Origin: Pseudomonadota bacterium
Lineage (GTDB): Bacteria > Pseudomonadota > Gammaproteobacteria > Burkholderiales > Burkholderiaceae_B
DNA length: 5,948 nt
Direction of reading: 5' to 3'
Assembly (NCBI GenBank): GCA_023388835.1
Contig: JAEWFK010000142.1
Span: 1-5,948 of the forward strand
This document shows, in pieces, positions 1-5,948 of the stretch (positions are counted from its first letter, which is position 1; each line of letters starts with the position of its first letter). The notes under the pieces are model-generated. The model did not search any database and was not told where the DNA came from. It worked only from the letters and a program-made list of their open reading frames with translations. The translations under genes were made by a program, and so were the position numbers.

Positions 1-1370
1 GAAGCCGTGAGGTCTTCCATGAATCGCGCCACTTCGATACGTTTGTCGTAAGGGACGTCCGGACTGGCGCGCAACACTTCTGACAAGGTGGCGGCGGTGG
101 CGGGGTTGTGGTCTTCATCCGGTCCCGGCAGCGCGACAATGAGGCCTCCCGACACTTCGTGTGCCAGGCGGTGCATGTCGTAGATTTGCGTGGCCAACAA
201 AAGCTTCCCGATATTCGAGAAAACCGGTTCAGGCATGAACGTCCGGGAATAAGGGTCGCAGCTTCCGTAGACGCTGGCGGCCACCCCGCAAGCGTAGAAA
301 CCTTCAGTGATCTTGATGAGCTCGACCATCGGATCGCGCAGGCTGGCTTTCTTGTCTGGATCCAGGCCATTGGCTTCACACATGAGGGCGCCCGCCCCGA
401 TGAGAAGGTCGCCGAAGCCCGCACGGGCTGCGATGCAACTGTGCCGATGATGCGTGGCATAGTTGTACGTGATGTCGCCCGAGAACTCCCATTCTCCTGC
501 CAGAAACACCCGTTCCCAGGGAACGAAAACCCGCTCAAAGATAACGACTGCTGTCGCCTGCCCATACTTGCGAGAAAAGAGCGGGTCACCATGTTCCGGT
601 TTCTCGCCCGGACGCCCGGCAGGGCGAGAAACCATCGTCAGTCCCGGCGCGTCGACCGGAACGGCACAACAGACCGCGAAATCGCCGTCTTGCTGCTGCA
701 TATTGCGCGAGGGCATGACCAGCAGCTCGTGCATATAGGGCGCGCCGGTGACGATGGCCTTCGTACCGGAAATCACGATACCCCGTGCGTTGCGTTCCAC
801 TATGTGGACGTAGGCATCGGGGTTGGGTTGATCGGCCGGACGCTTACTTCGATCACCCTTTGCATCGGTCATCGCGATGCCCACGGCGAGGTCCTGTTCC
901 TGCACCGTTTCCAGATAGGCGCTGAAGCGCGCACTGTTCTCGGTAGAGCCTTGTGCATCGTCCATACGCGCGGCCGCTTGGGCGATTCCGTTCAAGGCAT
1001 CATGGGTCAGGTAACGCTGGGCGCAACCGGTCTCCTGACATAAGACTCGCACAGCTTCCAGCTTGTTCAGGAGATCGCCTGCGGCTTCGTTCACGTACAG
1101 CATGCGATTGACGGACTTGGCACGACCGGTCTGCTGAGCCAGCATGAGCGGCGCTTTCTCGGTATCCAGCGCAAAGTCGTAGCTGACCGCAAGCGCGTTG
1201 ATGCCAGGCTGAAGCATCGGCTCGTCGGCAATGGATTCAACCAGCCTGCCATCCAGGTATACGCGAGGACGATATCGGCGCAGGGACTCCTGATACGCCT
1301 TGCCGTCCATGAGGCCGGATGTATCCATGATGGGCGCCACCGACGCCGCGCCACTCGAAGGGTGATTCAT
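1..1370 (-). CDS. 4-hydroxyphenylacetate 3-hydroxylase / 4-hydroxybutyryl-CoA dehydratase superfamily protein (3' end missing)
   Basis: The frame is open from the ATG at 1370-1368 to the left edge, giving 456 full codons. Family members run to roughly 480-520 residues, so only the C-terminal tail is missing. The start is set by AGGAG six bases upstream. The family shows in an N-terminal YQESLRRYRPRVYLDG segment (26-41), AMTDAKGDRS (166-175), a beta-domain stretch ending in ISGTKAIVTGA (200-210), VFVPWERVFL (281-290) and the helical C-terminal part with GFGDLLIGAGAL (318-329). The AMTD.KGDR and SGTKA..TGA segments recall clostridial 4-hydroxybutyryl-CoA dehydratase. Aligned by eye, though, its four Fe-S ligands C99, C103, H292 and C299 become C116, Y120, H308 and A315, and K300 becomes R316. 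A 4Fe-4S dehydratase is therefore unlikely. Y120 sits where HpaB-type monooxygenases carry their active-site Tyr. The best inference is a flavin-dependent hydroxylase or related oxidoreductase of unknown substrate. No reductase partner is visible here. The divergent TetR-type gene is its likely regulator. Confidence 0.85.
   Translation of the reverse strand, partial: MNHPSSGAASVAPIMDTSGLMDGKAYQESLRRYRPRVYLDGRLVESIADEPMLQPGINALAVSYDFALDTEKAPLMLAQQTGRAKSVNRMLYVNEAAGDLLNKLEAVRVLCQETGCAQRYLTHDALNGIAQAAARMDDAQGSTENSARFSAYLETVQEQDLAVGIAMTDAKGDRSKRPADQPNPDAYVHIVERNARGIVISGTKAIVTGAPYMHELLVMPSRNMQQQDGDFAVCCAVPVDAPGLTMVSRPAGRPGEKPEHGDPLFSRKYGQATAVVIFERVFVPWERVFLAGEWEFSGDITYNYATHHRHSCIAARAGFGDLLIGAGALMCEANGLDPDKKASLRDPMVELIKITEGFYACGVAASVYGSCDPYSRTFMPEPVFSNIGKLLLATQIYDMHRLAHEVSGGLIVALPGPDEDHNPATAATLSEVLRASPDVPYDKRIEVARFMEDLTA
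598..633. repeat. Perfect 12-bp inverted repeat with 12-base loop inside the hydroxylase gene
   Basis: GGTTTCTCGCCC at 598-609 is exactly complementary to GGGCGAGAAACC at 622-633, with 12 bases between. In the minus-strand message this can form a strong hairpin across codons 246-258 (protein MVSRPAGRPGEKP). No T-tract follows on either strand, so it does not look like an intrinsic terminator. Compared with the clostridial dehydratase, this part of the protein is a variable loop. Confidence 0.8.
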
Positions 1371-1376
1371 GATCGT

Positions 1377-1381
1377 CTCCT
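1377..1381 (-). promoter_or_regulatory. Shine-Dalgarno site of the hydroxylase gene
   Basis: AGGAG on the minus strand lies six bases before the ATG at 1370-1368. It is a near-ideal site and fixes that ATG over the in-frame Met codons at residues 15 and 21. Confidence 0.75.
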
Positions 1382-1385
1382 GAAC

Positions 1386-1413
1386 ATTATATTGACAATT
1401 AAACACTGTTCAA
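1386..1413 (-). promoter_or_regulatory. Candidate sigma-70 promoter of the hydroxylase gene
   Basis: On the minus strand a perfect TATAAT -10 box (1386-1391) is preceded after 16 bases by TTGAAC (1408-1413), a four-of-six -35 box. A start about seven bases after the -10 would fall at or inside the AGGAG ribosome site, giving a very short leader. Either the message is nearly leaderless or the true promoter lies slightly further upstream; TTTAAT at 1398-1403 is an alternative -10 without a convincing -35. Confidence 0.5.
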
Positions 1414-1414
1414 T
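1391..1414. promoter_or_regulatory. Candidate operator for the divergent TetR-family regulator
   Basis: The 24-bp stretch begins ATTGA and ends TCAAT. It is an imperfect palindrome with 14 of 24 positions symmetric, overlapping the -35 and spacer of the candidate minus-strand promoter. A second, wider inverted repeat pairs TGAACA (1381-1386) with TGTTCA (1407-1412). TetR-type proteins usually bind palindromes of this size between divergent genes, so repression of the hydroxylase, and perhaps of the regulator itself, is inferred. Which repeat is bound cannot be told from sequence alone. Confidence 0.45.
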
Positions 1415-1428
1415 CTGAAGCGATAGCG

Positions 1429-1434
1429 TAGAAT
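1429..1434 (+). promoter_or_regulatory. Possible -10 box of the TetR-family gene
   Basis: TAGAAT matches the -10 consensus at five of six bases and lies 34 bases before the ATG at 1469. No good -35 stands 16-18 bases upstream; CTGTTC at 1406-1411 is a weak candidate. The consensus TTGACA at 1392-1397 has no matching -10 at normal spacing. This is a weak call. Confidence 0.25.
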
Positions 1435-1468
1435 CCGACGTCATTATGGTCAAGCCGGAATTTTCTAT

Positions 1469-2167
1469 ATGAAGTCAGTCGACACGGAGGCCGGGTTCTC
1501 TCAGGCCCGCGCGCAGCGGGAAAGTGCGGTGAGTGAAACCCGCCGCAATCTCATCCTTGACGCGGCGCGTTCGGCTTTCCTGGATCTGGGACTGGATGGC
1601 GCCAGTCTGCGGGAAATCGCCAAGCGGGCGGGCTACACACCGGGCGCGATCTACACTTACTTTGCCAATCTGGAAGAAATCTACGGCGCCTTGCTTTCGG
1701 AGTCGCTGCTACGGCTGAAAGAGGCCGTGGATGCGGCCGCGTCGCACGATCACGTTGAATCCTCTGGGCATGCTCTGCATGCGAAGGCACGGGCCTTCTA
1801 TTTGTTTTACCGCGATCACCCTAAAGACCTTGATCTCGGCTTTTACCTATTCAACGGCGTTCGCCCGCGCGGCTTGACTCCGGAACTGAATCGCAAGCTG
1901 AATGGGCAGCTGCTGAGTGCCTTGCAACCCCTTCAGCAGAGCCTGGAGGCCTCAGGTGTGCCGCACCAGGACGCCATTGCCGAGACTACCGGCATCTTTG
2001 CGCATATCGTCGGTACGCTCATGCTGAGCAATACGGGCCGGATTCGGCTCTTCGGTCAGGACCCGGACCATTTGTTTGAACGGCATATGGATGCAGTCGT
2101 GGAACGTGTCAGCGCTCGACGCGACGGCGCCGAGCTTCATGCCTCGCAGGCCGAACACGCATCATGA
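1469..2167 (+). CDS. TetR/AcrR-family transcriptional regulator
   Basis: This is a 232-residue protein, slightly longer than the typical 190-220 for the family. The N-terminal DNA-binding domain is clear: a first helix at about 24-40 (TRRNLILDAARSAFLDLG), then SLREIAKRAGYTPGAIYTYF (46-65), which is the helix-turn-helix with the usual Y.YF ending, followed by LEEIYGALL. The rest is a helical ligand-binding and dimerisation domain with no recognisable ligand signature. The ATG at 1469 has only a weak ribosome site (CGGAA eight bases upstream). An in-frame GTG at 1529, preceded by GGGAAA, would remove a 20-residue polar arm and leave the HTH intact, so the start is uncertain. The gene is transcribed away from the hydroxylase-type gene across 98 bp, an arrangement typical of a local repressor sensing that pathway's substrate or product. 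Its 3' end overlaps the HD-GYP gene by six bases. Confidence 0.93.
   Translation: MKSVDTEAGFSQARAQRESAVSETRRNLILDAARSAFLDLGLDGASLREIAKRAGYTPGAIYTYFANLEEIYGALLSESLLRLKEAVDAAASHDHVESSGHALHAKARAFYLFYRDHPKDLDLGFYLFNGVRPRGLTPELNRKLNGQLLSALQPLQQSLEASGVPHQDAIAETTGIFAHIVGTLMLSNTGRIRLFGQDPDHLFERHMDAVVERVSARRDGAELHASQAEHAS
2162..2167. other. Palindromic TCATGA supplying stop codons for two convergent genes
   Basis: Read on the plus strand, the last three bases (2165-2167) are the TGA of the TetR-family gene. Read on the minus strand, 2164-2162 is the TGA of the HD-GYP regulator. The genes overlap tail to tail by six bases, so there is no intergenic space for a terminator; any transcript end must lie inside the opposing gene. 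Confidence 0.9.
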
Positions 2168-3169
2168 TCTGATGGACTCGTCCGCCCAGCGGGCGCGCAC
2201 GGCCAGTATTTCGGGCAGGCAGTCCAGGAAGGCGGCCACGATCTCAGGGTCGAAGTGCTTGCCGCTTTCATTTCGAATGTGGGCGAGCGCTTCGTCAACC
2301 GACCATGCCCGCTTATAGGCGCGTTCGCTGGTCAAAGCGTCGAAGACATCGGTGATCGCCACCACGCGGGCGGCATGCGGTATGTCTTCGCCGGCTAGAC
2401 CGTCGGGATATCCACTGCCGTCCCATTTCTCGTGGTGATGCATGGCGATGGTGGCCGCCATGCGCAGCAGGCCGGTGGGCTGGTCTCCCAGGATGCGGGC
2501 ACCGATCACGGTATGCTGCCGCATGATCGCCCATTCTTCGTCGGTAAGCTTGCCAGGCTTGCAGAGTATTGCCTCGGGAATTCCGATCTTGCCGATGTCG
2601 TGCATGGGCGCCGCATGCAGCATTTCATCGGCTTCATACTCCGAGTATCCCAGCGCGAGCGCGAGAATGCGCGTGTAGTGGCTCATACGAATCACGTGCG
2701 TGCCGGTCTCATTGTCCTTGTACTCCGCCGCCCTTCCCAAGGTCTGCACGAGCTGCAGGCGGCTCTGCAGCACTTCGTCGGCCTGGACGAGCGAAAGATG
2801 GGTGCGGACCCGCGCCCGCACGATATGGGGATTGAAGGGCTTGCCGATGTAGTCGACTGCTCCCAATTCCAGACCCGTATGCTCGTTGGCGACATCCGCC
2901 AGCGCGGTCACGAAAATGACCGGGATTGCGGCCATCGTCGGGTCTGCCTTCATGGCCATGCAGACCTGGTAACCGGAAAACTCCGGCATCATGACGTCCA
3001 GCAATACCAGGTCGGGTCGATCAGAGCGCACGAGCTCCAGCGCCGACCGGCCATCCTTGGCGAACAAGAGTCGGTAGTTATCCTGGAGAGTATGGCGCAG
3101 CACCTGCAGATTGCTCGGCTCATCATCAACCAGCAGCAGTGTCCGGCGCTGGTCCCTCGAGTGCTTCAT
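2162..3169 (-). CDS. REC-HD-GYP response regulator, cyclic-di-GMP phosphodiesterase (RpfG-like)
   Basis: This 335-residue cytosolic protein has an N-terminal receiver domain (about 10-125) with acidic pocket D15/D16, phospho-acceptor D58 in LVLLDVMMP, T88 and K110. After a short helical linker comes an HD-GYP domain (about 140-325). All expected metal-site residues are visible: E154, H158, H190-D191 (MHDIGK), K194, H219, H245-H246 and D274, plus the GYP motif at 253-255. Their spacing matches, from memory, the trinuclear-iron HD-GYP protein PmGH, so an active phosphodiesterase converting c-di-GMP to pGpG or GMP is expected. The start is the ATG at 3169: the upstream kinase's TGA ends at 3171, one base separates them, and GAGGAA (3182-3177) is seven bases before the ATG. 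The frame stays open further upstream, but only as a shadow of the kinase gene. The kinase immediately upstream is almost certainly its phosphodonor. HD-GYP regulators typically affect biofilm, motility or virulence, but nothing here shows which. Confidence 0.95.
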   Translation of the reverse strand: MKHSRDQRRTLLLVDDEPSNLQVLRHTLQDNYRLLFAKDGRSALELVRSDRPDLVLLDVMMPEFSGYQVCMAMKADPTMAAIPVIFVTALADVANEHTGLELGAVDYIGKPFNPHIVRARVRTHLSLVQADEVLQSRLQLVQTLGRAAEYKDNETGTHVIRMSHYTRILALALGYSEYEADEMLHAAPMHDIGKIGIPEAILCKPGKLTDEEWAIMRQHTVIGARILGDQPTGLLRMAATIAMHHHEKWDGSGYPDGLAGEDIPHAARVVAITDVFDALTSERAYKRAWSVDEALAHIRNESGKHFDPEIVAAFLDCLPEILAVRARWADESIRS

Positions 3170-3170
3170 A

Positions 3171-5948
3171 TCATGTTTCCTCAGTAATGGCGGGGCACCC
3201 ATGCTCGGCGATGAGCGCGTCCAGCAAGGCGGCGGCCTCGCGGAACTCGAAGGCATCCAGGGCCGCCCGCAGCTCAGAGGCCCGCTTGCGTTCGCCCAAT
3301 GTCTCCAACCCCTGGCACACGGTGTCGAGCAAGCCATCATCCAGTTCATTGCTCGCCATGACTTCCTGCAGCGCCTGCAGCGAAAGCACCAGACTGGAAT
3401 CGGCCTGTGCCGGTACAGACGGCGCCGAAAAAGATTCGGCGGAACGATCAAGCGCATCATACGCATCGGCTTCTGCGGCGACTTCCCGCCGGACCTTCGC
3501 CAAGCGCTCGCGCAGCGCCGGAATGCGCTGCAGAACCTCATCTTCATGCCCGGCGCGCAGCAGGTCTTCCATCTCGCCGGCGAGCGCCGCCACAGCCGGC
3601 AGCGCCAGATTGGCCGCGGCGCCGCGCATGCCGTGCAAGCTGAAACGTAGCTGCTGCAAATCCGTATCCGATCCTGCTTGCGGCGGCAGCGGATATTTGT
3701 CGTCCAGGGAACTCAGGAAACGGTGCAAAGCCCCGGCCAGCCGATCCCGGTCGCCCCATAGCGACACACCTGTGCGCCAATCGATGCCGACTTGCGCAGT
3801 CGCCGCATGCAAGGCGTCTTCAACGGCCTCGGATGGCGGCGCCGCATCGAGAACGCGGGCAATTTCGCCGAACAGATTGGGCACGTCCAGCGGCTTGAGA
3901 GCGAATCCGTCCATGCCCGCCTGTAGTGCCGCCCGCCTGTCCTCCTCCATGACGCTGGCTGTCAGCGCAAGGATGGGCGTCGGCCTTGCGCCGTGCGTCC
4001 GTTCGTACTGGCGGATGAGCCGAGTAGCCTGCAGGCCGTCGATACCCGGCATGTGCACGTCCATGAGCACCACATCGAAATCCCCTTCCGTGAATCGCTC
4101 CAACGCTTCGTTGCCGTCTTGCGCCATCGTCGCCCGATGTCCGCCGGCTTCCAGGGTCAAGGCCAGCAGCTCCAGGTTTTGCGGGACATCGTCGGCGATC
4201 AGGATGTTCAGCGGGGGCAGCGCCAGTGGCGCGGGATCGGGCTCACACGCGGCGGGAGCTTGACCGACCGGCAGAGGCAGGCGCACGTGGAAGATGCTGC
4301 CTTGCCCCGCAGCGCTCTCCACGTCGATCTCGCCGCCCATCAGTTCCACGAGCTGGCGCGCGATGGTGGTGCCGAGTCCAGTTCCGCCAAAACGGCGGCT
4401 GATCGAGGCATCTGCCTGAGTGAACGGCGCAAAAATCGATTCCACCTGTTGCTGCGTCATGCCGATCCCCGTATCACGGACCTGCACGTGCACGATGTCT
4501 GAATCGCGCGCGAACACCACGTCGATACCGCCCGTCTCGGTGAACTTGATGGCATTCCCCACCAGATTGGTCAGCACCTGAAGCACACGCAAGGGGTCGC
4601 CGCGGAAGTGGACCGGCATGTCCGTCGGATAATGAGTGCTGAGAGTCAGATGCTTGGCCTGCGCCGCCAGCCGCATGGACGACTCGATCTGCATGGCCAG
4701 CCCTTTCAAGGAGAAGTCGGTGGATTCGAGCTCCAACCGCCCTTTTTCCATCTTGGTGGTGTCGAGAATGTCGTTCAACAAGCGAAGCAGCGAGCGCGAA
4801 GCTTGTCGGACCGTATTCAGATGGTTGCGCTGCACGGCCGTAAGGTCGCTCTGCAACAGCAGCTCCGTGAAGCCGATGATGGAGTTCATGGGAGTGCGGA
4901 TTTCATGGCTCATATTGGCCAGGAAGGTGCTCTTGGCGGCGGCTGCCTGCTCGGCCCGCTCGGCCGTTTCACGCAGCGATGCTTCCAGGCCATGCCGATC
5001 GCTGATGTCAGTCACGAAGCCCACAAATAGCAGCTCGCCGGGCAGGTCGACCCGCCCGACCGCCAGCCGCATAGGCATATGGCTGCCGTCCTTGCGCAAG
5101 CCCGTGACCTCTCGTCCACTCCCAATGATCTTGGCCTTGCCCGTCGTCATGTAGTTGTGCAGGTAACCGTCGTGCGCCGACTGATAGGGCTCGGGCATCA
5201 ACATCTTGATGTTGCGGCCGATCACTTCTTCGGCCTTCCACCCGAATAGCCTTTCGGCCGAATGGTTGAAGTCTTGAACGATGCCGGAGCTGTCGATGGT
5301 GATGATGCCGTCCACCGCAGTGTCGAGCGTGGCGCGCAGGCGTGAACTGCCCTCCTCCATCCGGCGGAACAGCTCCTGTGAACGGATCAGACCGTTCACC
5401 GCTCCCACCATGATCGTCACAGTGAAGACGAACGAAGACAGAATGAACGAGACATAGGTGGCGTTCAGTAGTACGCCGGAATCCGTCACACCGGGCTCCC
5501 CGATGAATCTGACCGCTGCCATGCCTGTGTAGTGCATGCTGGCTATCGCCAGCCCCAGTACGGCGCCGCTGATCAGCAATCGAGGGATACGGCCCAGAGA
5601 AGTGCGCAACAAACCATAGCGGACCCAGAGCGCAATGATTGCCAGGCCAACGGCCACGAAAATGGACAATGAGAAGGCGATGGGTTCGTAGCGCATCACC
5701 AGCGGCGTCTGCATGGCGGCCATACCGCTGTAGTGCATTGCTCCGATGCCCAGGCCGACGAGCGTACCGCTGCCGACGAACCGGCGGCCGGAGACCCTTG
5801 CCATGGACAGCATCCGTAATGCGAACCACGAAGCCGCACAAGCCGGCAAGACGGAAACCAGGGTGAGTCCCGTCGAGTATCGCACTTGCGTAGGGAGCTC
5901 AAAAGCCAGCATGCCGATGAAATGCGTCGTCCAGACGCCGCCGCCCAG
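3171..5948 (-). CDS. Hybrid sensor histidine kinase: MHYT - PAS - HisKA - HATPase - REC - HPT (5' end missing)
   Basis: The frame is open to the right edge (925 codons). Residues here are numbered from the internal Met at 5912, which is not the start: the 12 codons before it encode the first MHYT motif (VWTTHFIGM). Further motifs are MHYSGM (59-64) and MHYTGM (126-131), with hydrophobic segments near 14-36, 48-67, 78-97, 112-133 and 150-174, so the input is a polytopic inner-membrane domain of the kind proposed to bind copper and sense a diatomic gas. A PAS domain (about 190-305) resembles FixL. HisKA has H336 in SHEIRTP; the ATPase has N453, DTGIG (480-484) and GGTGLGTTIA (509-518). The receiver has D574/D575, D618, T651 and K673. 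The HPT domain has H760 in LHGMRG, followed by an Ala-rich helical tail to 913. The layout is RpfC-like with a different sensor. It is co-transcribed with the HD-GYP regulator one base downstream, its likely phosphorelay target. The promoter lies outside the window. Confidence 0.95.
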   Translation of the reverse strand: MGGGVWTTHFIGMLAFELPTQVRYSTGLTLVSVLPACAASWFALRMLSMARVSGRRFVGSGTLVGLGIGAMHYSGMAAMQTPLVMRYEPIAFSLSIFVAVGLAIIALWVRYGLLRTSLGRIPRLLISGAVLGLAIASMHYTGMAAVRFIGEPGVTDSGVLLNATYVSFILSSFVFTVTIMVGAVNGLIRSQELFRRMEEGSSRLRATLDTAVDGIITIDSSGIVQDFNHSAERLFGWKAEEVIGRNIKMLMPEPYQSAHDGYLHNYMTTGKAKIIGSGREVTGLRKDGSHMPMRLAVGRVDLPGELLFVGFVTDISDRHGLEASLRETAERAEQAAAAKSTFLANMSHEIRTPMNSIIGFTELLLQSDLTAVQRNHLNTVRQASRSLLRLLNDILDTTKMEKGRLELESTDFSLKGLAMQIESSMRLAAQAKHLTLSTHYPTDMPVHFRGDPLRVLQVLTNLVGNAIKFTETGGIDVVFARDSDIVHVQVRDTGIGMTQQQVESIFAPFTQADASISRRFGGTGLGTTIARQLVELMGGEIDVESAAGQGSIFHVRLPLPVGQAPAACEPDPAPLALPPLNILIADDVPQNLELLALTLEAGGHRATMAQDGNEALERFTEGDFDVVLMDVHMPGIDGLQATRLIRQYERTHGARPTPILALTASVMEEDRRAALQAGMDGFALKPLDVPNLFGEIARVLDAAPPSEAVEDALHAATAQVGIDWRTGVSLWGDRDRLAGALHRFLSSLDDKYPLPPQAGSDTDLQQLRFSLHGMRGAAANLALPAVAALAGEMEDLLRAGHEDEVLQRIPALRERLAKVRREVAAEADAYDALDRSAESFSAPSVPAQADSSLVLSLQALQEVMASNELDDGLLDTVCQGLETLGERKRASELRAALDAFEFREAAALLDALIAEHGCPAITEET
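3177..3182 (-). promoter_or_regulatory. Shine-Dalgarno site of the HD-GYP regulator, inside the kinase 3' end
   Basis: GAGGAA on the minus strand also encodes two of the last Glu residues of the kinase and lies seven bases before the regulator ATG. The string TGATATG joins kinase stop and regulator start. This site fixes the ATG at 3169 and suggests translational coupling, giving linked output of sensor and regulator. Another ATG at 3174-3172 is out of frame and is not the start. Confidence 0.75.

Noticed and set aside
598..633. Hairpin as an intrinsic terminator
   Set aside because: There is no T-rich run after either arm, and it sits in the middle of an intact coding frame.
108..1043. A 311-codon plus-strand open frame opposite the hydroxylase gene
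   Set aside because: It has no recognisable domain and lies wholly antisense to a protein with clear family motifs; it is a shadow frame of a high-G+C gene.
1..1370. Calling the left gene 4-hydroxybutyryl-CoA dehydratase / vinylacetyl-CoA isomerase (AbfD)
   Set aside because: The overall resemblance is real, but two of the four cluster-ligand Cys and the active-site Lys are replaced in my by-eye alignment.
3170..3547. N-terminal extension of the HD-GYP regulator up to 3547
   Set aside because: The extra 126 residues are a +1/-1 frame reading of the kinase 3' end, rich in Arg and Trp, without domain sense. The receiver domain begins just after the ATG at 3169, which has its own ribosome site.
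3139..4263. A 374-codon plus-strand open frame rich in Ser, Ala and Arg
   Set aside because: The composition is that expected of the reverse strand of a high-G+C gene. It runs opposite the receiver and HPT regions of the kinase, whose motifs are unmistakable.
5910..5912. Met codon at 5912 as the kinase start
   Set aside because: The codons before it, to the window edge, read on in frame as the first MHYT motif (VWTTHFIG), so the true start lies beyond the right edge.

Overview
The window is bacterial, with a G+C content of about 60% and dense coding. The gene types (a hybrid MHYT histidine kinase with an HD-GYP response regulator, and a TetR regulator divergent from a flavin-type aromatic hydroxylase) fit a proteobacterium. 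I lean towards a betaproteobacterium of the Burkholderiales, but no marker gene here proves that. There are no rRNAs, tRNAs, insertion sequences or CRISPR arrays, and no gene-free stretch longer than 100 bp.

Left part (1-2167): a divergent pair. On the minus strand is a 4-hydroxyphenylacetate 3-hydroxylase / 4-hydroxybutyryl-CoA dehydratase superfamily enzyme, whose 3' end lies beyond the left edge. On the plus strand is a complete TetR-family regulator. They share a 98-bp AT-rich intergenic region holding a good minus-strand -10 hexamer overlapped by inverted repeats. The simplest reading is a local repressor controlling the oxidoreductase and itself. At positions that bind the Fe-S cluster in the dehydratase, the enzyme keeps one Cys and the His. 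The other two Cys are replaced, one of them by the Tyr typical of the hydroxylases.

Right part (2162-5948): a minus-strand two-component operon. First is a large hybrid sensor kinase whose 5' end runs off the right edge (MHYT membrane sensor, FixL-like PAS, HisKA, HATPase, REC, HPT, helical tail). One base after its stop begins a REC-HD-GYP response regulator with a full set of metal-ligand residues. This matches the RpfC/RpfG layout, with the RpfC input region replaced by MHYT plus PAS. Phosphorelay would run from kinase His to internal REC Asp to HPT His to the REC of the HD-GYP protein, and the output would be cyclic-di-GMP breakdown. The PAS has the His and Arg, 20 residues apart, that serve heme binding and oxygen sensing in FixL and DosP, so the operon may couple a redox or gas signal to c-di-GMP turnover.

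The two halves meet tail to tail: the tetR-type gene and the HD-GYP gene overlap by 6 bp, and one palindrome, TCATGA, provides both stop codons.
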